Part shown: positions 1-5,667 of the stretch, piece by piece
How the letters are laid out: every line of letters begins with the position of its first letter
How positions within the stretch are numbered: the first letter of the stretch is position 1
Assembly: GCA_025937075.1 (NCBI GenBank)
Contig: JAICSD010000295.1
Coordinates: forward strand, 1 to 5,849
DNA from: Vicinamibacteria bacterium
GTDB taxonomy: Bacteria; Acidobacteriota; Vicinamibacteria; Vicinamibacterales; 2-12-FULL-66-21
Reading direction: 5' to 3'
Length of the DNA stretch: 5,849 nucleotides
Notes under the pieces: model-generated
What the model was told of the DNA's origin: nothing
Seen by the model: only the letters and a program-made list of their open reading frames with translations
The model's database searches: none
Program-made: the position numbers and the translations under genes

Positions 1-6
1 CCGCCA

Positions 7-792
7 TTGACAAGGAGCGAAGCGATCAGCGAGGGCTGGGAGGGCTGGGACGACTACGCCGCCTTCTACGATTGGGAGAACGCGCAGACCGTCCGCCGGC
101 GCGATGTTGCGTTCTGGCAGCGGCTCGCCGCGGCCGCGGATGGAACCGTACTGGAGCTTGGCTGCGGGACCGGCCGCATCTCGCTGCCGCTCGCGAAGAG
201 CGGCGCTTCCCTCGTCGGCATCGATCGATCGGCGCCGATGCTCGCGCGCGCGCAGCGGCGCCTCGCCGGAGCGAAGGTGGCACACCGCACGCTGCTCGTC
301 CGCGGCGACATCCGGGCGCTTCCGTTTCAATCGCGCCGCTTTCCGCTCGTGATCGCGCCTTACGGGATCCTCCAGTCGCTCGTGCGCGAGCGCGATCTTG
401 CCGCCGCGCTCGAGTCGATTGCGTCGGCAATCGGCAGAGGCGGTCGCCTCGGGATCGACCTCGTTCCTGATTTGCCGCGCTGGTCCGAGTACGATCGAAA
501 AACGACGCTGTCGGGACGGATGGGGCGGAATACGACCGTCACGCTGGTCGAATCGGTCCGCCAGGCGCGCGCGCGCAAGCTGACCATCTTCGATCAGCAG
601 TACGTGACGCATCGGAAGGGAGTGCGCCGTGAGCACCATTTCTCACTGACCTTCCGGACGGTGTCGGTGCCGGGCATGTCGCGCCGCCTCGAGCGGGCGG
701 GGTTCCGCGTCGACGCCGTGCTGGGCGATTATCAGGGCGGCCCGTGGGACGCCCGCGCCGACGTCTGGGTCCTCCTCGCCTCGAAGCGCTGA
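7..792 (+). CDS. Class I SAM-dependent methyltransferase (5' end at or beyond window edge)
   Basis: A soluble Rossmann-fold methyltransferase that would transfer a methyl group from S-adenosylmethionine; the substrate cannot be told from sequence. Numbered from TTG at 7, motif I is VLELGCGTGR (48-57, SAM-binding glycine loop), the acidic residue ending strand 2 is D73 in GIDRS, and motif II is D101 in RGDIRALPF. The C-terminal part (about 160-261) is a mixed beta region ending in a VWVLLASKR strand, as in Methyltransf_25/11-type enzymes. It has no DNA-methylase catalytic motif (NPPY, DPPY or PCQ), so it is probably not part of a restriction system. The frame is open to base 1; TTG at 7 is the only start codon seen near the edge, and any ribosome-binding site lies outside. 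The conserved part begins near residue 14, so little can be missing. It appears to be transcribed separately from the operon downstream. Confidence 0.85.
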   Translation: MTRSEAISEGWEGWDDYAAFYDWENAQTVRRRDVAFWQRLAAAADGTVLELGCGTGRISLPLAKSGASLVGIDRSAPMLARAQRRLAGAKVAHRTLLVRGDIRALPFQSRRFPLVIAPYGILQSLVRERDLAAALESIASAIGRGGRLGIDLVPDLPRWSEYDRKTTLSGRMGRNTTVTLVESVRQARARKLTIFDQQYVTHRKGVRREHHFSLTFRTVSVPGMSRRLERAGFRVDAVLGDYQGGPWDARADVWVLLASKR

Positions 793-880
793 AAACCGGC
801 GAGTCCGCCGCTTGGTGGCGCACGACCCTCATGCTAAGATCGACGGTCGTTTTTCATCGGTCTTTATTGGAGTTTTTGCC
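793..880 (+). promoter_or_regulatory. Intergenic region with candidate extended -10 promoter for the yebC-ruv operon
   Basis: TTGGTG at 812-817, a 17-bp spacer, then TAAGAT at 835-840 preceded by TGC (832-834) gives an extended -10 promoter; -35 matches consensus at 3/6 and -10 at 4/6. Transcription would start near 846-848. A ribosome-binding GGAG sits at 869-872, 8 nt before the yebC ATG. Directly after the methyltransferase stop is a small hairpin, CGGCG/CGCCG at 797-810, with no T tract. A second dyad, ACGACC (822-827) with GGTCGT (845-850), runs into five T residues (850-854) and overlaps the promoter; with a 17-nt loop it is a weak terminator candidate for the upstream gene. Seen directly in the sequence; function is inferred. 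Confidence 0.5.
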
Positions 881-1630
881 ATGTCCGGCCATTCCAAGTG
901 GCACACGATCAAGCACAAGAAGGGTGCCGCTGACGCCAAGCGCGGAAAGATCTTCACGCGCATCATCAAGGAACTGACCGTCGCCGCGCGGAGCGGCGGC
1001 GGCGACATCGATTCGAATCCCCGCCTGCGCACAATTGTTGCGGAGGCCAAGTCGGTCAACATGCCGGCGGAGAACATCAAGCGCGCGATTCAGCGCGGCA
1101 CCGGCGAGCTGCCCGGCGTCTCGTACGAAGAGATCACCTACGAGGGCTACGGCCCCGGCGGCGTGGCAATCATGATCGACGTCCTGACCGACAACAAGAA
1201 CCGGACCGTCGGCGAGATGCGGCACACCCTCTCGAAATACGGCGGCAACCTTGGTGAAGCGAACAGCGTCGCCTGGATGTTCGACAAGAAGGGCTACATC
1301 GTCGTCGAGAAGGGGAAGGCGGATGAAGAGGCGCTGATGGCCGCGGCGATCGATGCGGGCGCCGACGACCTGCGCGACGACGAGGACAACTGGGAGATCG
1401 TGTCGTCGCCAGACAGCTATCCGGCCGTTCTCGAAGCGGTGAAGGGGCTCGGGATCGAGCCGGCCGCCGCTGAGATCGCAATGCTGCCGCAGAACTACAT
1501 CAAGCTCGAAGGGAAGCCCGCGCAGCAGATGGTGAAGCTGATGGAGGCGCTCGAGGAGCACGACGACACGAAGAAGGTGTGGACGAACGCCGACATCGAG
1601 GAAAAGGAGATAGAGGCTTCGTTGGCGTGA
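881..1630 (+). CDS. yebC: YebC/PmpR (TACO1) family protein
   Basis: A 249-residue cytoplasmic protein of the normal family length. It opens with the signature MSGHSKWHTIKHKKGAADAKRGK region and has the conserved blocks YEGYGPGGVAIMIDV (about 89-103) and NRTVGEMRHTLSKYGGNLGEANSVAWMF (about 107-134). The family was long described as DNA-binding regulators (PmpR, and YebC as a proposed repressor of ruvC). Its mitochondrial homologue TACO1 is a translation activator, and recent work links bacterial YebC proteins to relief of ribosome stalling at proline-rich stretches. ATG at 881 is chosen because it gives the invariant GHSKW start and has GGAG 8 nt upstream; the 23 codons in frame before it are not conserved. 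It is the first gene of the ruv operon, and its TGA overlaps the ruvC GTG start. Family assignment is certain; which role dominates here is not. Confidence 0.97.
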   Translation: MSGHSKWHTIKHKKGAADAKRGKIFTRIIKELTVAARSGGGDIDSNPRLRTIVAEAKSVNMPAENIKRAIQRGTGELPGVSYEEITYEGYGPGGVAIMIDVLTDNKNRTVGEMRHTLSKYGGNLGEANSVAWMFDKKGYIVVEKGKADEEALMAAAIDAGADDLRDDEDNWEIVSSPDSYPAVLEAVKGLGIEPAAAEIAMLPQNYIKLEGKPAQQMVKLMEALEEHDDTKKVWTNADIEEKEIEASLA

Positions 1631-2166
1631 GAATTTTCGGGATTGATCCCGGGTCCGAGCGGACGGGGTACGGCTGCCTCGAGACGGACGGCCGCAGCCA
1701 CCGCCTCATTGCGTGCGGGTCGATCTCCGCGCCGGCAACCGCAACGTTTCCCGAAAGGCTCCTGGACATCCACGCCGGCCTCGCCGCGCTCCTCGCCGAT
1801 CACCGTCCCGACCTCGTGGCCATCGAGAACATCTTTCACGCCAGGAACGTTCGCAGCGCGCTGAAGCTGGGGCACGCGCGCGGCGTGGCGCTCCTGGCAG
1901 CATCCCAGGCCGGCCTTCCCGTGGCGGAGTACGCGCCCGCGGAGATCAAGCGCGCCGTGGTCGGATTCGGGCGCGCCGAAAAGCAGCAGGTGGGGCAGAT
2001 GGTCAAGCTCCTGCTCGGGCTGGAGCACGTGCCGTCGCCGCACGATGTGGCCGACGCCCTGGCCGTTGCGATCTGCCATATCCACACGACGGGACGGGCA
2101 CTCGCGCCGAAGGGACCGTCCGCGCCCCCATCGAAGCTCACGAGCTGGCGCGCGTACCGGCCATGA
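1627..2166 (+). CDS. ruvC: Crossover junction endodeoxyribonuclease RuvC
   Basis: Holliday-junction resolvase: a dimeric, Mg-dependent RNase H-fold nuclease that nicks two opposed strands of the four-way junction, working on junctions held by RuvAB. At 179 residues it is slightly longer than the usual roughly 173. All four catalytic acids are visible: D7 in FGIDPGSERTGYG, E67 in AIENIF, and D140 and D143 in PHDVADALAVAI. The helix block ARNVRSALKLGHARGVALLAA (72-92) is typical. The GTG at 1627 is chosen because the family starts M-R-I-x-G-I-D-P-G. It overlaps the yebC stop by 4 nt (GTGA), with AGAGG at 1612-1616 as a ribosome-binding site 10 nt upstream. An ATG at 1579 in the same frame lies inside yebC and would add 16 unconserved residues. 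The C-terminal tail after about 160 is variable. Confidence 0.96.
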   Translation: MRIFGIDPGSERTGYGCLETDGRSHRLIACGSISAPATATFPERLLDIHAGLAALLADHRPDLVAIENIFHARNVRSALKLGHARGVALLAASQAGLPVAEYAPAEIKRAVVGFGRAEKQQVGQMVKLLLGLEHVPSPHDVADALAVAICHIHTTGRALAPKGPSAPPSKLTSWRAYRP

Positions 2167-2225
2167 ATCGCGCTACGCGATCCCTGCCGCGCGACCTCAA
2201 TCCGCCGGGAACCGCCGACGCGTGA
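2163..2225 (+). CDS. Possible 20-codon bridging ORF between ruvC and ruvA
   Basis: A short reading frame starts at ATG 2163, overlapping the ruvC stop (ATGA, 2163-2166), and ends in TGA 2223-2225, overlapping the ruvA GTG start (GTGA, 2222-2225). It thus exactly bridges the only gap in an otherwise overlapping gene chain. The predicted peptide begins MNRATRSLPRD and has N-P-P-G at residues 13-16; PPG is a known ribosome-stalling tripeptide. There is no clear Shine-Dalgarno before its ATG, so translation would depend on ribosomes finishing ruvC. The ruvA start also has only a weak GGGA at 2207-2210. It may be a translational-coupling device or a coincidence of GC-rich sequence; no homologue is recognised. 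Confidence 0.3.
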   Translation: MNRATRSLPRDLNPPGTADA

Positions 2226-2818
2226 TCGCGAGGCTCGCCGGCACGCTGCTCGAGAAATCACCCAACCGTCTGGTCGTGGACGTGTCGGGCGTCGGCTACG
2301 AAGTCCAGGTGCCGCTCTCGACCTTCTACAGCATCGGCGAGCCGGGCGGAGGCGTGACGCTGCGCGTCCACACACACGTCCGCGAGGACGTCATCGCGCT
2401 GTACGGGTTCGGGTCCGCGCTCGAGCAGGATCTGTTCGAGCGGCTCATTGCCATCAGCGGCATCGGTCCCAAGCTGGCGCTCGCCGTGCTGTCGGGCATC
2501 GACGCGAGCGACTTGATCCGCGCGATCCGCGCGCAGGACGTCGGACGCCTGACGAAGATCCCCGGCGTCGGCAAGAAGACGGCGGAGCGGATTGGCCTCG
2601 AGCTGAAGGACCGGCTGCCCCAGGCAGCGCAGGCCGCTAGGGTCCCGGCCTCCGCTCCCGGCGATCAGATGCGCGACGATCTGCTGTCGGCGCTCACGAA
2701 TCTGGGCTACCAGCGCAACGCGGCGGAGAAGGCCGTCGACGCCGCGATGAGAAAATCGCCCGACGTCCCATTTGAACAGGTTCTGCGCGATGTGCTGCGT
2801 GCCATGATGAAGGCGTAA
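2222..2818 (+). CDS. ruvA: Holliday junction branch migration protein RuvA
   Basis: RuvA forms a tetramer that binds the four-way junction in a square-planar form and loads the RuvB motor rings. The 198 residues match the family length. Domain I is an OB fold (1-62), including E55-D56 in [13 protein letters not shown] at the positions of the E. coli acidic pin that separates strands at the crossover. Domain II has two helix-hairpin-helix motifs: [15 protein letters not shown] (78-92) and [18 protein letters not shown] (113-130). An Ala/Pro-rich linker (about 132-148) leads to domain III (149-198), the RuvB-contacting three-helix module with [15 protein letters not shown] at 2222 is chosen because the family starts M-I-x-x-L-x-G. 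Its TAA overlaps the ruvB ATG by 1 nt (TAATG). The start lies 55 nt after ruvC and has only a weak ribosome-binding site. Confidence 0.97.
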   Translation: MIARLAGTLLEKSPNRLVVDVSGVGYEVQVPLSTFYSIGEPGGGVTLRVHTHVREDVIALYGFGSALEQDLFERLIAISGIGPKLALAVLSGIDASDLIRAIRAQDVGRLTKIPGVGKKTAERIGLELKDRLPQAAQAARVPASAPGDQMRDDLLSALTNLGYQRNAAEKAVDAAMRKSPDVPFEQVLRDVLRAMMKA

Positions 2819-3831
2819 TGGACGATCGGATCGTGAACGGCACGCTGACCGACGACGAAGTCCAGTACGAAGCCGGGCTGCGTCCGCGAACGCTCGACGA
2901 GTACATCGGGCAGGACCGCGTCCGCGAGAACATGCAGGTATCGATTGCGGCGGCGAAGGCGCGGGCGGAAGCGCTCGACCACGTGCTGCTGTACGGACCG
3001 CCCGGTCTCGGAAAGACGACGCTCGCGACGGTGATCGCGAACGAGCTCGGCGTCGCGATCCGGGCGACGGCGGGTCCGGTGATCGAGCGGCCGGGCGATC
3101 TCGCCGCGATGCTGTCGAACCTCCAGGCGCGCGAGGTGCTGTTCATCGACGAGATCCACCGGATGAGCCCCGCGATCGAGGAAATCCTCTACCCGGCAAT
3201 GGAGGACTACGAGCTGGACATCATGATCGGCCAGGGCCCGAGCGCACGATCGGTGAAGGTTCCGCTGCAGCGCTTCACGCTCGTGGGCGCGACGACGAGA
3301 ACGGGGCTGCTCACGTCGCCGCTGCGCGCGCGGTTTGGGATCGTGCACCGCCTGGATTTCTACAGCAACGCGGATATCCACGAGATCGTCGTCAGATCCG
3401 CCCGGATTCTCGGCGTGCCGATCGATGCCGATGCCGCGTCGGAGATCGCGCGCCGTGCGCGCGGAACCCCGCGCGTCGCGAACCGCCTGCTCCGCCGCGT
3501 CCGCGACTACGCCGAGGTGCGCGCCGATGGGCGCATCCGCCTCGACGTCGCACGCCGCGCGCTGGCGCTCCTCGAGGTGGACGAGCACGGCCTGGACGAG
3601 GTCGATCGCCGTTTGCTCCGGACGATCATCGAGAAATTCGGCGGCGGACCGGTCGGCGTGGGCAGCCTCGCGGCTGCGATGAGCGAGGAGCGAGACGCGC
3701 TGGAGGACATCCACGAGCCGTTCCTGATCCAGATCGGCGTCCTCGATCGGACCCAGCGTGGCCGCGTGGCCACCGCCCGCGCGTACGAATACTTCGGTCT
3801 GACAGCTCCTCAGAAGGATAGATTGTGGTGA
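2818..3831 (+). CDS. ruvB: Holliday junction branch migration DNA helicase RuvB
   Basis: AAA+ motor that forms hexameric rings on either side of RuvA and drives branch migration by ATP hydrolysis. The 337 residues are the family length. Visible motifs are [12 protein letters not shown] (21-32, AAA+ N-terminal box), Walker [10 protein letters not shown] (60-68), Walker B VLFIDE continuing into DEIH (107-114), sensor I GATTR (157-161), and the arginine finger R170 in SPLRARFG. Sensor II is likely in [15 protein letters not shown] (216-230). The C-terminal winged helix (about 260-335) carries [22 protein letters not shown], the DNA-contacting segment. The ATG overlaps the ruvA stop by 1 nt, with GAAGG at 2809-2813 as a close ribosome-binding site. 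Its TGA overlaps the GTG start of fabH. No defects are seen. Confidence 0.98.
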   Translation: MDDRIVNGTLTDDEVQYEAGLRPRTLDEYIGQDRVRENMQVSIAAAKARAEALDHVLLYGPPGLGKTTLATVIANELGVAIRATAGPVIERPGDLAAMLSNLQAREVLFIDEIHRMSPAIEEILYPAMEDYELDIMIGQGPSARSVKVPLQRFTLVGATTRTGLLTSPLRARFGIVHRLDFYSNADIHEIVVRSARILGVPIDADAASEIARRARGTPRVANRLLRRVRDYAEVRADGRIRLDVARRALALLEVDEHGLDEVDRRLLRTIIEKFGGGPVGVGSLAAAMSEERDALEDIHEPFLIQIGVLDRTQRGRVATARAYEYFGLTAPQKDRLW

Positions 3832-4871
3832 CTGATTCTGGTGGCGGCCCACCTGTCGGCCGCGTCTTCAGAGCCAGCGGCCTTCGCCCGGCAAAGATTT
3901 CCGGACTGTCGACGTTCGTGCCGCCTCGCGTCCTGACGAACGCGGATCTCGAACGGCTCGTCGAGACCAGCGACGAGTGGATCCTCCAGCGCACCGGCAT
4001 TCGCGAGCGCCATCTCGTCGATCCGGGCGTCGCGACGTCGGATCTCGCGAAGGTCGCGGCGGAAGGGGCCATGAAGGAAGCGGGCCTGACGCCGAAGGAC
4101 GTCGGCTTCATCGTCGTGGGCACGACCACGCCGGACACGATCTTTCCGAGCACGGCGTGCATGCTGCAGGACAAGATCGGCGCGCACAGCGCGTGGGGGT
4201 TCGATCTCGGGGCGGCGTGCTCTGGCTTCACGTACGCGTTGACGACCGCATGGCAGATGGTCGCGGGCGGCGCGCACGACCACGCGCTCGTCGTCGGCGC
4301 CGACGTCATGTCGAGCATCATCGACTACACGGATCGAACGACGTGCGTGCTCTTCGGCGACGGCGCCGGCGCGGTCGTCGTCTCCGCGGCAACCGACGGC
4401 GAACCGCACCTCATCGACTACGCGCACGAGATCGACGGGAGCGGCGGCCCCGCGCTCTGCATGCCCGCCGGCGGCAGCCGTCTGCCGGCGTCGCACGAGA
4501 CGATCGACAAGCGCCTGCACTACGTGAAGCAGGAAGGGCAGACGGTGTTCAAGTTCGCCGTCAAGAAGACGGAGGAAATCTCCCGCCGCCTGCTCGATCG
4601 CAACGGCATCAAGCCGTGCGAGATCGATCTGTTCGTCTCACATCAGGCCAACCGGCGGATCATCGAAGCGTCGACCGAGCGCCTCGGCCTCGATCCCAGG
4701 AAGGTCGTAATCAACCTGGAGAAGTACGGCAACACGACCGCCGGCACGATCCCGCTCGCGCTTGCCGATGCGCGGCGCGATGGCCGATTGAAGAAGGGCG
4801 ATCTCGTTCTGCTGGCCTCGGTTGGTGCAGGGTTCACCGTCGGCGCCGTTCTGCTGCGCTGGAGTCTCTAG
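3828..4871 (+). CDS. fabH: Beta-ketoacyl-ACP synthase III (FabH)
   Basis: Condenses acetyl-CoA (or another acyl-CoA primer) with malonyl-ACP to begin type II fatty-acid synthesis in the cytoplasm. Numbered from GTG 3828 (347 residues), the catalytic triad is C131 in [11 protein letters not shown]272 in SHQAN and N302 in [21 protein letters not shown] near the N-terminus, [10 protein letters not shown] and the C-terminal [15 protein letters not shown] are typical FabH blocks. Two adjacent GTG codons (3825, 3828) could start it; 3828 makes a 4-nt GTGA overlap with the ruvB stop and lies 9 nt after GAAGGA (3813-3818). Either choice leaves about 20 residues, Gly/Pro-rich, before the conserved AKISGL strand. 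No later ATG, GTG or TTG preserves that strand, so the extension looks real. Placing it as last gene of the ruv operon is unusual. Primer specificity cannot be judged. Confidence 0.95.
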   Translation: MTDSGGGPPVGRVFRASGLRPAKISGLSTFVPPRVLTNADLERLVETSDEWILQRTGIRERHLVDPGVATSDLAKVAAEGAMKEAGLTPKDVGFIVVGTTTPDTIFPSTACMLQDKIGAHSAWGFDLGAACSGFTYALTTAWQMVAGGAHDHALVVGADVMSSIIDYTDRTTCVLFGDGAGAVVVSAATDGEPHLIDYAHEIDGSGGPALCMPAGGSRLPASHETIDKRLHYVKQEGQTVFKFAVKKTEEISRRLLDRNGIKPCEIDLFVSHQANRRIIEASTERLGLDPRKVVINLEKYGNTTAGTIPLALADARRDGRLKKGDLVLLASVGAGFTVGAVLLRWSL

Positions 4872-4888
4872 CGCGCTGACGCGTGGCC

Positions 4889-4945
4889 GGGGGGGCCGGA
4901 TCCGGGGTTCGGGATCCGGGTCGGGTCCGTGAGTCGGGCGTAGGG
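4889..4945 (+). repeat. G-rich, roughly 7-bp-periodic tract with hairpin and G-quadruplex potential
   Basis: Starting 18 nt after the fabH stop are seven runs of three or more G on the + strand (4889-4895, 4904-4907, 4911-4913, 4918-4920, 4923-4925, 4936-4938, 4943-4945). Four consecutive runs, 4904 to 4925, with loops of 3, 4 and 2 nt, fit the standard G3+ quadruplex pattern. GGATCCGGG is directly repeated at 4898-4906 and 4912-4920, and CGGG units recur at 4903, 4910 and 4917. The arms CCGGATCC (4896-4903) and GGATCCGG (4912-4919) form a perfect 8-bp hairpin with an 8-nt loop that competes with the quadruplex. No T tract follows, so it is not a standard intrinsic terminator, though it could still help end or stabilise the fabH transcript. 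Confidence 0.6.
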
Positions 4946-5006
4946 CGGATCTTCAGACCCACCGCGGCTAGCGTAGAAGCCTTCGCCGTGCGTTCGCCCA
5001 TGTAGC

Positions 5007-5035
5007 TCGATGGGACTACGCGTGTTGTATACAAT
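5007..5035 (+). promoter_or_regulatory. Candidate promoter of the toxin-antitoxin operon
   Basis: TACAAT at 5030-5035 matches the -10 consensus at 5/6; TCGATG at 5007-5012, 17 bp upstream, is a poor -35 (3/6). Transcription would begin near 5041-5043, leaving a leader of about 27 nt that contains the AGGAG ribosome-binding site (5057-5061). The local AT-richness contrasts with the surrounding GC-rich genes. The -10 lies largely within a perfect palindrome, as expected for an autorepressed toxin-antitoxin promoter. Assigned from sequence pattern only. Confidence 0.45.
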
Positions 5036-5060
5036 CCTGTAGACTAGTTGGTGTACAGGA
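5025..5060 (+). promoter_or_regulatory. Candidate antitoxin operator: two adjacent dyads
   Basis: The perfect 10-bp palindrome TTGTATACAA (5025-5034) is followed at once by the inverted repeat TCCTGTA (5035-5041) / TACAGGA (5054-5060) with a 12-nt spacer holding ACTAGT. TGTA half-sites start at 5026, 5038 and 5052, with TACA at 5030 and 5054. Ribbon-helix-helix antitoxins usually repress their own promoters by cooperative binding to short repeated dyads of this kind. The second dyad also covers AGGA of the ribosome-binding site, so in RNA it could fold into a hairpin that limits translation. Operator function is inferred. Confidence 0.5.
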
Positions 5061-5068
5061 GAGAATAT

Positions 5069-5314
5069 ATGGCTTCAACCGTGCGCATCAGCAAGGAATC
5101 GCATCGCACTCTGCGGGAGCTTGCTAATCGTGAACACGCGCCACTTCAGACCGTCCTGGAACGGGCAATCGAGAACTATCGACGCGAGCGGTTTCTCGAG
5201 GCAGTCAACGCCACGTACGCCGAGCTTCGCCGCGATCAGAGTGCCTGGAAGGCCGAGCTCGACGAGCGTGACGAGTGGAGCGGAACGAGCGCCGACGGTG
5301 ACGACGAGAGCTAG
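5069..5314 (+). CDS. Ribbon-helix-helix (CopG-type) antitoxin of a MazF-family module
   Basis: An 81-residue protein expected to bind DNA as a dimer and to neutralise the ribonuclease encoded next to it. Residues 3-8 (STVRIS) look like the DNA-contacting beta strand, followed by helices at about 9-22 (KESHRTLRELANRE) and 26-38 (LQTVLERAIENYR), the RHH arrangement. The C-terminal part, with FLEAVNATYAELR and an acidic tail WKAELDERDEWSG...DGDDES (60-81), is the likely toxin-binding segment, which in such antitoxins is often disordered and protease-sensitive. ATG at 5069 is chosen because AGGAG (5057-5061) lies 7 nt upstream and because the strand begins right after it. A TTG at 5048 in frame would put the ribosome-binding site inside the gene. 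The 3' end overlaps the toxin gene by 17 nt. The family resembles small antitoxins found beside PemK/MazF toxins; exact family name is not certain. Confidence 0.85.
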   Translation: MASTVRISKESHRTLRELANREHAPLQTVLERAIENYRRERFLEAVNATYAELRRDQSAWKAELDERDEWSGTSADGDDES

Positions 5315-5660
5315 TCAGCCCTCGCGCGGCGAGATCTGGTTCATCGATCTGAGCGATCCGCCGAAAGGACACGAGCAGGCCGGCAACCGGCCTGCTCTCA
5401 TCGTCTCCGTCGACAAGTTCAATCACGGACCCGCCGATCTCGTTGTCGCGATCCCGATCTCGAAGGTGGCAAAAGGCATCCCGACGCACGTTGAAGTCAG
5501 GCCCCCGGAAGGCGGCTTGACGGTGCGCAGTTTCATCAAGTGCGAGGCAATCCGGTCGCTTTCGAGAGTCCGCCTGGTGCGACTGATGGGACGCGTAAGC
5601 GATCGCACGATGGAAGCGGTGGAAGATCGGATCAAGATTCTTCTCGACCTGCACCCGTGA
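5298..5660 (+). CDS. Type II toxin, PemK/MazF family endoribonuclease
   Basis: A 120-residue sequence-specific mRNA interferase that halts translation by cutting single-stranded RNA when free of its antitoxin. Family features: RGEIWFIDLSDP (10-21, first strand), GHEQAGNRPALIVS (24-37) with the catalytic arginine R31, AIPISK (51-56) where S55 takes the place of the usual catalytic threonine, the PTHVEV strand (62-67), and SFIKCEAIRSLSRVRL (78-93) with the dimer-interface strand. S for T is conservative and occurs near a slightly shorter loop, so activity is plausible but unproven. The GTG at 5298 gives 9 residues before RGEIW and a 17-nt overlap with the antitoxin. No strong ribosome-binding site precedes it, which suggests coupling to antitoxin translation. 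Cleavage specificity cannot be inferred. Confidence 0.92.
   Translation: MTTRASQPSRGEIWFIDLSDPPKGHEQAGNRPALIVSVDKFNHGPADLVVAIPISKVAKGIPTHVEVRPPEGGLTVRSFIKCEAIRSLSRVRLVRLMGRVSDRTMEAVEDRIKILLDLHP
5373..5397 (+). repeat. Perfect 11-bp inverted repeat with 3-nt loop inside the toxin gene
   Basis: GAGCAGGCCGG (5373-5383) and CCGGCCTGCTC (5387-5397) are exact reverse complements around the loop CAA. The hairpin spans codons 26-34 of the toxin (EQAGNRPAL), including the active-site Arg codon. Such a GC-rich stem would be very stable in mRNA. It is not followed by a T tract, so it is not an intrinsic terminator. Confidence 0.8.
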
Positions 5661-5667
5661 ATCAGCA

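Noticed and set aside
7..792. The methyltransferase as a DNA methylase of a restriction-modification system
   Set aside because: It lacks NPPY/DPPY or PCQ catalytic motifs and target-recognition domain, and is separated from the restriction-like gene by the whole ruv operon.
1579..1626. Longer starts for ruvC (ATG 1579), yebC (812), ruvA (2045) and the toxin (5121)
   Set aside because: Each adds unconserved residues lying inside a neighbouring gene or intergenic sequence. The chosen starts match conserved family N-termini, and yebC also has a well-placed ribosome-binding site.
2707..3852. A 381-codon open frame on the - strand opposite ruvB, and others opposite yebC (854-1561), ruvC (1495-2085) and fabH (3810-4520)
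   Set aside because: They lie wholly or mostly opposite well-conserved genes, have arginine/histidine-rich low-quality translations without recognisable domains, and are expected from high-GC codon bias.
4872..4925. Canonical Rho-independent terminator after fabH
   Set aside because: Hairpins exist (CGCG/CGCG at 4872-4883 and the 8-bp stem at 4896-4919) but neither is followed by a T run.
4991..5020. tRNA-like wording (GTTCG, GTAGCTC near a short stem CCCAT/ATGGG) before the toxin-antitoxin promoter, considered as a tRNA fragment or attachment site
   Set aside because: No acceptor, anticodon or T-arm pairing can be assembled and no matching tRNA or integrase is in the window; the stem is only 5 bp.
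5048..5068. TTG at 5048 as the antitoxin start
   Set aside because: It would place the AGGAG ribosome-binding site inside the gene and add seven residues before the RHH strand; ATG 5069 has ideal spacing.
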